Source of the DNA: Candidatus Coprenecus stercoripullorum
GTDB taxonomy: Bacteria > Bacteroidota > Bacteroidia > Bacteroidales > UBA932
DNA length: 47,943 nucleotides
Assembly (NCBI GenBank): GCA_018715745.1
Contig: DVLA01000040.1
Coordinates: forward strand, 1-47,943
Direction: 5' to 3'
The position numbers were made by a program, and so were the translations under genes. The notes beneath the pieces were generated by a model. That model did not search any database. It saw only the letters and a program-made list of their open reading frames with translations, and had not been told where the DNA came from. Positions 24,243-30,995 of this stretch are shown piece by piece. Position 1 is the stretch's first letter, and every line of letters begins with the position of its first letter.

Positions 24243-24899
24243 TTAAGGGAGTGCAAAGGTAGTGCTTTTGGCGAATATTACAAATTTTTCTGAAAAAAAC
24301 TCTTCTTCAAACCATTTGGAGATTTTCACGGTTGTGAATGTTTCGGCGGGGATTCTGAGCGTCGAGGTGCATTCCCGTATTTCATCCGCGACGCTGCCGC
24401 CCTTGAGGCAGATCATACCCTTTTCATAGAGATGCCCTGTCATGGGAATCAGTTTTCTCAGGGATGTGACGGCGCGGGATACGGCATAGTCGTATCTCGA
24501 GTGCAGGCTTTCAGTCCTGCAGCATACAGTCTCCACGTTTACGGCGTTGATGGCTTTTGCAATCCCGGCAGCGACCTTGATTTTTTTTGCAATGGAGTCG
24601 CATAACGTAAAGCGGATATGCGGGAACAGGATTGCCAGTGGGATTCCGGGGAATCCTCCGCCGCACCCCGTGTCTATTATGCTGCATGCGCGTATGGAAT
24701 TTTCTTCCATATATTTCGCTATGGCCAGGGAATGGAGTACATGGTGCAGGTACAGCATGTCGCAGTCCTTTCTGGATATGACATTTATTTTTTCGTTCCA
24801 TTCCATGTAAAGAGGGTAGAGCAGTTCCATCTGCCGTTTCTGTTCTCCGGTAAGCCCGGGGAAATGCCCGTATATGATATCCGGTCCCGTCATAGACAT
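24243..24899 (-). CDS. rsmG: 16S rRNA (guanine527-N7)-methyltransferase
   Basis: 218-residue SAM-dependent methyltransferase (RsmG/GidB) modifying G527 in the 530 loop of 16S rRNA. The SAM motif is clear: IIDTGCGGGFPGIPLAILFP, preceded by the family N-terminus MEWNEKINVISRKD and followed by CDSIAKKIKV and AVSRAV. Two starts are possible, 24899 and 24893; the second gives an ATGA overlap with the upstream sigma factor stop and may be the real one. Loss of this enzyme causes low-level streptomycin resistance in other bacteria. Confidence 0.94.
   Translation of the reverse strand: MSMTGPDIIYGHFPGLTGEQKRQMELLYPLYMEWNEKINVISRKDCDMLYLHHVLHSLAIAKYMEENSIRACSIIDTGCGGGFPGIPLAILFPHIRFTLCDSIAKKIKVAAGIAKAINAVNVETVCCRTESLHSRYDYAVSRAVTSLRKLIPMTGHLYEKGMICLKGGSVADEIRECTSTLRIPAETFTTVKISKWFEEEFFSEKFVIFAKSTTFALP
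24254..24284 (-). promoter_or_regulatory. Promoter for rpmH within rsmG
   Basis: On the minus strand TTTG (24284-24281), a 19-bp spacer and TACCTTTG (24261-24254) match both promoter boxes exactly, 32 bases before the rpmH start. It is the best or second-best promoter match in the window. Confidence 0.7.
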
Positions 24900-25441
24900 T
24901 TGAGTTGTTGTAATATAATGCCCTTCGCCCTGCGCAGCCTGGTCCTCACGGTATTGAGGGGCAAGGACAGCTGTGAGGCTATTTCCTCGTATGCGTATTC
25001 ATGTATGAACCTCAGCCTGGCGGCTTCACGGTAAAGTTCCGGAAGCCCGTCGATGGCCCTTATCAGGGATTCATAGGTCTGGACACCTATCATGTTGTCT
25101 TCCGGGGAACTGACGGTGGCGCCAGTATCGGCAAGGCTTCCCCCGCCCTCGCCGGTCATGATTTTCTGGCAGGCGTTTTCCCTGCGGCACATGTCTATCG
25201 CGGTATTGCGGGCTATGGAAAACAGCCATGTATTGAATGAATATTTCGGATCGTATGACGGCAGGGACTGGTATGCTTTCCTGAGGCTTTCCTGGCAAAT
25301 GTCGTCGATGTCTTCCGGGACAGGACAATAGTTTGCAAGAAAAATCTTCAGTGATTTCTGGTATCGCGCCACCAGAATGGAAAATGCATCCTTGTTGCCT
25401 TTCAGGGCGAGTCTTACCAATGCCTTGTCGCTTGTATCCAT
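24890..25441 (-). CDS. ECF-type RNA polymerase sigma factor
   Basis: 183 residues. Region 2 (about 15-95) contains DAFSILVARYQKSLKIFLAN and DICQESLRKAYQSLPSYDP...FNTWLFSIARNTAIDMCRR, which recognises the -10 region and melts DNA. Region 4 (about 128-180) contains GLPELYREAARLRFIHEYAYEEIASQL...TVRTRLRRAKG, a helix-turn-helix for -35 recognition. No anti-sigma gene is adjacent; instead it is one base after polA and overlaps rsmG. ECF sigma factors without a linked anti-sigma may be controlled at transcription. Regulon unknown. Confidence 0.9.
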   Translation of the reverse strand: MDTSDKALVRLALKGNKDAFSILVARYQKSLKIFLANYCPVPEDIDDICQESLRKAYQSLPSYDPKYSFNTWLFSIARNTAIDMCRRENACQKIMTGEGGGSLADTGATVSSPEDNMIGVQTYESLIRAIDGLPELYREAARLRFIHEYAYEEIASQLSLPLNTVRTRLRRAKGIILQQLKCL

Positions 25442-25442
25442 C

Positions 25443-28085
25443 TCAATGTGCGTCTAACCAGTTTTTGCCGCTGTTGCATTCTACGGAGAGCCTTACGGGC
25501 AGCCCTATTCCAGTGCCTACTCCCTCCATTTCCCTTACGGCTATTTCCATGACCTGCCGAGCTTCTGCTTCCGGCGAGTCAAATACCAGTTCGTCATGTA
25601 CCTGGAGTATCATCCTTGCCTTGAGCCCCTCCCTTTTCAGGGCGGTATCCACATTAATCATGGCTATCTTTATTATGTCTGCCGCACTGCCCTGTATCGG
25701 GGCGTTCACGGCGTTCCTTTCGGCAAAGCCGCGTACGGTGGCGTTTCTCGAATTGATATCCTTAAGGTATCTCTTGCGTTTGAACAGCGTTTCCACATAG
25801 CCTTTTTCCCTGGCCGTTTCCTTCATCCTTCCGATATAGGAGGCGACAGAAGGGTAGTTCCTGAAATACTCGTCAATCAGGGACGAAGCCTCTGCTCTCG
25901 GTATTCCGAGCCTCTGGGACAGGCCGAAGGCCGATATTCCGTAGATTATGCCGAAATTGGCCGTTTTGGCTTTTCCGCGCTGTTCCCTGGTAACCTCGCT
26001 TTCCGGTATTTTGAAAATTCTGGCCGCCGTTGCGGCGTGGATGTCCCTGCCTTCCATGAAAGCCTCTATCATATACGGGTCTCCGCTAAGGGCGGCCATC
26101 AGCCTTAATTCGATTTGAGAATAGTCGGCAGAGATTATAAGGTTGCTTTCCGATGAGGGTATGAACGCTTTGCGGATTTCCCTCCCAAGCTCGGTCCTTA
26201 TGGGGATGTTCTGCAGGTTCGGATGGGAGGAACTGAGCCTGCCGGTAGCAGTAAGGGCCTGGTTGAAAGTCGTGTGTATCTTTCCGTCTGTCGGGTTTAT
26301 AAGGGTCGGCAGCGGTTCTATGTATGTGGACAGCAGTTTTTTTACAGCTCTGAATTTCAATATGTTCCCGATGATGGGATGTCTCTCGGCCAGGGCGGTC
26401 AGTGTCTCTTCATCGGTGCTGTAATTGCCGTTTTTGTTTTTCCTGGCCTTCGGGTCGATTCTGAGTTTCTCGAAAAGGACTTTCCCGAGCTGTACGGGAG
26501 ATGATATGTTCAGGGACGGTTCGCCGGCCAGTCCCCTTACTTCGGTTTCGATTTCTCCCAGTACTTTCCTGAGCCCGTTGCCGTAGGAGGCAAGCATTTC
26601 CACGTCGATTTTCACACCGGCAGCTTCCATGTCGGCCAGGACACGTATAAGCGGCATCTCAATCTTGCCGTACAGGGCGGCGGCGTCATTGTCACTTTCG
26701 AGATCCCCTGCTACTCCGGCGTATACCCGTGGCAGCAGGGCCGCTTTCTCAATAAGTTGCCCGTCATCACTTTCAGGCCCGTCGAACAGCCCCTTTTCCT
26801 TCCGACTGCCTTTATCGGCAGCTGTTGCGGAATATGCAGAGGCGAGGGCTTCTATTCTGTGCGGGGCTTCCGGATTCAGGACATAGTGCATGAGTCCTAT
26901 GTCGGAAAGCCTGCCATTCATTCGGATGCCGTCCTTCCTAAGGAAATTGATGCAGCTTTTCAGGTCGGGTCCTGTTTTTGCGACAGAGCCGTCTTCGAGT
27001 ATGTCCGAGAATTGTTCCGGACTGGAAAGGCAGCATGTGAGTACCGTACCGTCAGGACCCGGCACGGACAGTGCCATGTTGTCCATGTCGGTTATCAGGA
27101 AGATGTTTTTCCGCTTCCCGGCAATCTCCACGATTTGTGCGCTGTCGGCCGTGACGTAGTCAATGCCTTTTACGCCGTCGGAGCTATCCTGCGCCTCTCC
27201 GGCCTTTCCTGACAGCCCGGAGAGCGGGCCGAGCAGGGAACGGAATCCGTATTTTCTGAAAAGGGCGGCGGCAGCCGACGTATCCCTTATGTCCAGTTCC
27301 AGGTCTTTTCCGGTATATCCGGTATCGATATCGGTCTTTATGGTTACCAGGAACTTGCTGAGCGCAATCGTGTCGGCCGCGTTTCTGAATGCCTCCGCTT
27401 GCCTGGCCGGCAGTTCATTTATGTGGTCCTGTATGTTTTCCACGGACCCGTAGGCGGCGACGAGCCTTTTTGCCCCGACTTCCCCGATTCCCTTGACTCC
27501 CGGAACATTGTCCGCGGCATCACCCCATATTGCGAGTATGTCGATTACCTGATGCGGGTCCTTTATGCCGAATTTCCCGCATACTTCCTTTACGCCAAGA
27601 ATCTCGTCATCTCCTCCTTTCCCCGGCCTGTACTGGAATATGTGTTCGGAAACGACTTGCCCGAAATCCTTGTCGGGGCTTACTATGTATACGTCGAAAC
27701 CGTTCCCGGCCCATTTTACGGCCGTCGATCCTATGACATCGTCAGCTTCGTATCCCGGCTTTATGAGTACAGGTATATTGAGCGAGCGTACTATTTCCAT
27801 GAGAGGCTCAAGCGAGTCCCTTACGGTCTCAGGCGCTGCGTCCCTGTTCGCCTTGTACTGCGGATATGCTTCATGCCTGAATGTTTTGCACGGCGGGTCG
27901 AAAGCTATGGCCAGATGTGTGGGACGTTCCTTGCGGATAAGTTCTATAAGGTATTTCGAAAAGCCGTACAGTACGGAAGTGTCCCTGCCTTCCTGATCGC
28001 TTACCGGCCTTCTGAGAAAGGCATAATACATCCTGAACATCAGGGAATGGCCGTCTATCAGGAATAGTCTGTTGGTCCCGTTCAT
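25443..28085 (-). CDS. polA: DNA polymerase I
   Basis: 880 residues from the Met at 28085, which begins the 5'-nuclease domain (LFLIDGHSLMFR); a 12-residue extension to 28121 would overlap queD. Domains: 5'-3' nuclease (1-290, with PGYEADDVIG, SPDKDF and GDAADNVPGVKGIG), a 3'-5' exonuclease-like domain (about 305-480) and polymerase (485-880). Polymerase motifs are intact: DYSQIEL at 654-660, RGKAKTANFGIIYG from R703, and VHDEL at 829-833. In the exonuclease domain the catalytic acids are degraded: D-x-E is DMD (333-335) and the NLKYD motif reads DLKSC (374-378), placing Cys at the metal-ligand Asp. Proofreading is probably lost. It follows queD by 14 bases and precedes the sigma factor by one. 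Confidence 0.96.
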   Translation of the reverse strand: MNGTNRLFLIDGHSLMFRMYYAFLRRPVSDQEGRDTSVLYGFSKYLIELIRKERPTHLAIAFDPPCKTFRHEAYPQYKANRDAAPETVRDSLEPLMEIVRSLNIPVLIKPGYEADDVIGSTAVKWAGNGFDVYIVSPDKDFGQVVSEHIFQYRPGKGGDDEILGVKEVCGKFGIKDPHQVIDILAIWGDAADNVPGVKGIGEVGAKRLVAAYGSVENIQDHINELPARQAEAFRNAADTIALSKFLVTIKTDIDTGYTGKDLELDIRDTSAAAALFRKYGFRSLLGPLSGLSGKAGEAQDSSDGVKGIDYVTADSAQIVEIAGKRKNIFLITDMDNMALSVPGPDGTVLTCCLSSPEQFSDILEDGSVAKTGPDLKSCINFLRKDGIRMNGRLSDIGLMHYVLNPEAPHRIEALASAYSATAADKGSRKEKGLFDGPESDDGQLIEKAALLPRVYAGVAGDLESDNDAAALYGKIEMPLIRVLADMEAAGVKIDVEMLASYGNGLRKVLGEIETEVRGLAGEPSLNISSPVQLGKVLFEKLRIDPKARKNKNGNYSTDEETLTALAERHPIIGNILKFRAVKKLLSTYIEPLPTLINPTDGKIHTTFNQALTATGRLSSSHPNLQNIPIRTELGREIRKAFIPSSESNLIISADYSQIELRLMAALSGDPYMIEAFMEGRDIHAATAARIFKIPESEVTREQRGKAKTANFGIIYGISAFGLSQRLGIPRAEASSLIDEYFRNYPSVASYIGRMKETAREKGYVETLFKRKRYLKDINSRNATVRGFAERNAVNAPIQGSAADIIKIAMINVDTALKREGLKARMILQVHDELVFDSPEAEARQVMEIAVREMEGVGTGIGLPVRLSVECNSGKNWLDAH

Positions 28086-28099
28086 ACCGTATTTCCTTT

Positions 28100-28540
28100 T
28101 CAGTAGTCCCCGGCCACCCATTCTACGTAGGAAGTGGGTGTTTCATAGAGCTTTATTGAATGAAGCGAAACGTTTTCCGGCAGCTTGCCGCCTATTATCC
28201 GCGCAAAATGGGCGGCAAGATTTTCGGCTGTAGGCCTGAACGGTAACGTGACAACGTTCCCGTAGCAGCGTTCCATCTCTTCGGTAAGGGCGGAACCGCT
28301 CTCGAGTATCAGGGCGTGGTCGAAGATGTCTATTATATTTTCCGTGACAATCCTTTTCAGGTCGGTGAAGTCCATCAGCATCCCGTATTTGGGAGATGAG
28401 GGGCAGTCGCACGGCTTTCCGCCTACAGTTACGTACAGCAGATAGGAGTGACCGTGTATGTGCCTGCATTTCCCGTCGTAGCCGACGAGGGCGTGCGCTC
28501 CTTCAAAGCGGAATTCCTTGGTGATTCTTAAAGACGGCAT
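28100..28540 (-). CDS. queD: 6-carboxytetrahydropterin synthase (QueD/PTPS family)
   Basis: 146 residues. The zinc ligands H16, H29 and H31 and the nucleophile C25 are all present in EGAHAL and CRHIHGHSY, with DFTDLK, FDHALIL (D74-H75) and the C-terminal Glu (LYETPTS) completing the active site. The reaction converts dihydroneopterin triphosphate to 6-carboxytetrahydropterin, the second step of queuosine synthesis. No queC, queE or folE is nearby. It appears to be the first gene of the queD-polA-sigma-rsmG run. No exact TAnnTTTG element was found upstream. Confidence 0.92.
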   Translation of the reverse strand: MPSLRITKEFRFEGAHALVGYDGKCRHIHGHSYLLYVTVGGKPCDCPSSPKYGMLMDFTDLKRIVTENIIDIFDHALILESGSALTEEMERCYGNVVTLPFRPTAENLAAHFARIIGGKLPENVSLHSIKLYETPTSYVEWVAGDY

Positions 28541-28575
28541 AATGTTCCAAACAATCCGTAAAATTAATACTAAAT

Positions 28576-28606
28576 TTTGTTTTTAGTCGGCAGTCTATTA
28601 AATTTG
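28576..28606 (+). promoter_or_regulatory. Promoter for the aminotransferase
   Basis: TTTG (28576-28579), a 19-bp spacer and TAAATTTG (28599-28606) match the Bacteroidota consensus exactly, 20 bases before the start codon. Confidence 0.72.
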
Positions 28607-28626
28607 TAAGATAAAATATATAAGTT

Positions 28627-29823
28627 ATGCCAATCAACATTACAGACTTCTTGTCAGATAACGCTAAGAGTATGAGGAGGTCGGCTATCCGCGACCTCCT
28701 GAACGTGGCCAACAGGCCGGAAATAATATCTTTCGGTGGCGGATTTCCCAATGCGGAGACTTTCCCTGTGGACGAGCTCAAGCAGATAATAGCCGAGCTT
28801 ATGGAAGAAATGCCTGAAAAGCTGCTCCAGTACGGTTCGACCGAGGGCAGTGTCGCTTTCAGGAAGCAGATAGCCAAAAGATATAAGGATGCCGGACTTG
28901 ACGTGGATATAAAGAATATATTGGTCACAACAGCATCACAGCAGGCTCTTGATTTGATTTCGAGGGTATTCCTGAATCCGGGCGATACGGTTCTCTGCGG
29001 CCTGCCTTCATATCTCGGAGCATTGCAGGCATTCTATTCCTATCAGGCGTGCCCCGTAGGTATCAAGCATGATGAGGAGGCGGAGGCTGTGGTGAGCGCC
29101 CTCTGCGCTACCGGACGCAAGCCCAAATTCATCTATGCCATACCCGATTTCCAGAACCCTTCAGGAGTGACCATGACTCTCGAGAAGAGGCAGGAGATAG
29201 TCGATGTAGCCCGCAAATATGACCTGCTCATACTTGAGGACAGCCCCTATAAGGAGATACGTTTCGAAGGCCAGGCTTATCCTACCATGTATTCACTGGC
29301 TCCCGAGAGGGTGATGCTTGCAGGTACCCTGTCCAAGACATTCGCTCCCGGTTTCCGCCTGGGTTGGGTAGTCGCCCCTGACCAGATAATTGACAGGCTT
29401 ATAGTTGCCAAGCAGTCGGCAGACCTCTGTACGCCCATATTCAATCAGGAAGTTGCGGCAAGGTATATGGAGAAAGGCTACTTCGATGTCAACCTTCGCA
29501 AGACCATAGACCTTTACAGGCACAAGAGGGACCTGATGCACAAATATCTGAGCGAATTCATGCCCGAGGGCGTTACGTGGACGAGGCCCGAGGGAGGTCT
29601 CTTCCTCTTTATCACCCTTCCCGAGTGGATGAACGCCAAGGAGCTGTTCGATATAGCCATCAAGGAGAATGTGGCGTTCGTAATAGGCGAGGTATTCTAT
29701 TGCGACGGAAAGGGACAGAACACCCTGCGCCTGAACTTCTCTTATGTGAGCGACGAGATGATGAAAGAAGGGGTTTCAAGGCTTGCCAATGCCATAAAGA
29801 AAATGATGGCCCGTAAGAAATAG
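28627..29823 (+). CDS. PLP-dependent class I/II aminotransferase (LysN/2-aminoadipate-type)
   Basis: 398 residues of fold-type I aminotransferase. GTLSKTFAPGFRLGW places the PLP Lys at K237. Other conserved blocks are SFGGGFPNAETFP, QYGSTEGSVAFRKQIA, PDFQNPSGVTM (cofactor Asn) and DSPYKEIRFEG. The pattern matches the LysN/AroAT I-like group that also includes the catalytic domain of MocR regulators, but no GntR DNA-binding domain is present. The substrate could be 2-aminoadipate, aromatic or branched-chain amino acids with 2-oxoglutarate as acceptor; not decided. It is a single-gene unit with an exact promoter match and its own terminator. Confidence 0.9.
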   Translation: MPINITDFLSDNAKSMRRSAIRDLLNVANRPEIISFGGGFPNAETFPVDELKQIIAELMEEMPEKLLQYGSTEGSVAFRKQIAKRYKDAGLDVDIKNILVTTASQQALDLISRVFLNPGDTVLCGLPSYLGALQAFYSYQACPVGIKHDEEAEAVVSALCATGRKPKFIYAIPDFQNPSGVTMTLEKRQEIVDVARKYDLLILEDSPYKEIRFEGQAYPTMYSLAPERVMLAGTLSKTFAPGFRLGWVVAPDQIIDRLIVAKQSADLCTPIFNQEVAARYMEKGYFDVNLRKTIDLYRHKRDLMHKYLSEFMPEGVTWTRPEGGLFLFITLPEWMNAKELFDIAIKENVAFVIGEVFYCDGKGQNTLRLNFSYVSDEMMKEGVSRLANAIKKMMARKK

Positions 29824-29870
29824 TGCCGTGCATATCCCGTCCATTGATATGGACCGGGCAGTCTATATGG

Positions 29871-29903
29871 AATGGCTTCCGTGAAAACGGAGGCCATTTT
29901 ATG
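29871..29903 (+). terminator. Terminator after the aminotransferase
   Basis: A 12-bp stem (29871-29882 with 29887-29898, one G-T pair), GAAA loop, then TTTTA. Confidence 0.8.
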
Positions 29904-29950
29904 TTCCTGCTACCTTGTACGGCCGTCCCGTGCAGGGTCTTGCCGGGGGG

Positions 29951-29992
29951 TAAAAGAAAAACATGGTCCGGAACGCACCGGTCCGGACCATG
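29951..29992 (-). terminator. Terminator of the subtilase-PorV/PorQ unit
   Basis: A perfect 11-bp stem (29962-29972 with 29982-29992) with a 9-base loop is followed, on the minus strand, by TTTTTCTTTTA. It lies 28 bases after the barrel gene stop. Confidence 0.85.
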
Positions 29993-30020
29993 GATTATAT
30001 GATAGTCAAGCGGTATATCC

Positions 30021-30995
30021 TTAGAATGAGTATCCCACTCCGACTGAGAATGTGTTGCCTATGGGCGAGTCGGCTTCAAGGCCGATAAGGTAGGCTGCAT
30101 TGATGGATATGCCTACGAACTTGAACCCGAGACCTACGGATACGTACTGGGGAATATCTTTTTTATTGTCTCCGTAACGGTAGCCCGCGCTTACGCGAAA
30201 CAGGTCGTTGTACATGTATTCGGCACCGACTTCACCGAAGAATGCCGTGGATGCGAATGTCATACCGCCCTGAAGGTTTGCAGTGACGCTGTGCTTGTCC
30301 TCGCTGCCGAATTTCTGGGTAGTGCCGACGCCGACCTTCAGGTTTGTGGGAAGGCCGTAAGAGTCAATGCCACCGTAATTGAGCTGTGAACCTATGTTGG
30401 ATGCAGTTACACCTATGTTCATGAATTTGAGATGGACCATGGCCCCGAAGTCGGCGGATACCGCATTGGCTTTCTTGGGCCCTCCGAGATCGGACATTAT
30501 ATAGTGTACGTTGGCCGATGCCGAAAGTATGGGGAGAATCTTGACACCGATACCTACTCCTGCCGAAAGGTGCATGGGGGTGAATGATTCGTAGTTCAGT
30601 CCGTCAGTGGTTTTCGAGATGGGCTGCTCTCCGAAATACTTGATGCCCGCAGCTATGGTTATGCGTTCATGCACCCTGCCGTAGCCGGCCGCCGAAATGA
30701 CGTTGCCCTTTATTCCGTTGGGCTGCCACAGGCCGTAGGATACGCCGACATCCATCTTGTTTTCCGAGAAAGCGGTCGAGGCCATGTTGTTCCAGATGGA
30801 AAATGCAGTGGCATACATGGCGGCTCCGGTATTCGCCATACCCATAAGGTGGGAGTCCATGTTTACATCCAGGAAGTATCCTGCGCTGCTTGCATTGGAA
30901 ATGCCGGGTGCGGCAGGTTGGTCCTGGGCGATAGCCTGTGAGGCTGTAAGAGCGGTCATGACCGCTACGCTTGCGATAAAAAGAATCTTTTTCAT
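30021..30995 (-). CDS. PorV/PorQ-family outer membrane barrel protein
   Basis: 324 residues with a signal peptide (MKKILFIASVAVMTALTASQAIA-Q) and FadL-like barrel strands with regular alternation, ending in the terminal-strand pattern TFSVGVGYSF. SSAGYFLDVNMDSHLMGMANTGAAM resembles the opening of PorV/PorQ proteins (small-residue loop, then ALGGA-like segment). PorV shuttles cargo from the type IX secretion translocon to the attachment complex, and PorQ helps in lipopolysaccharide-linked attachment. The gene starts within the stop of the upstream subtilase (TAATG), so the two are translationally coupled, which suggests it serves that protease. Exact family assignment is inferred. Confidence 0.78.
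   Translation of the reverse strand: MKKILFIASVAVMTALTASQAIAQDQPAAPGISNASSAGYFLDVNMDSHLMGMANTGAAMYATAFSIWNNMASTAFSENKMDVGVSYGLWQPNGIKGNVISAAGYGRVHERITIAAGIKYFGEQPISKTTDGLNYESFTPMHLSAGVGIGVKILPILSASANVHYIMSDLGGPKKANAVSADFGAMVHLKFMNIGVTASNIGSQLNYGGIDSYGLPTNLKVGVGTTQKFGSEDKHSVTANLQGGMTFASTAFFGEVGAEYMYNDLFRVSAGYRYGDNKKDIPQYVSVGLGFKFVGISINAAYLIGLEADSPIGNTFSVGVGYSF

Noticed and set aside
28627-29823. MocR-type regulator
   Set aside because: The aminotransferase fold resembles the MocR C-terminal domain, but the protein begins directly with it and has no GntR helix-turn-helix.
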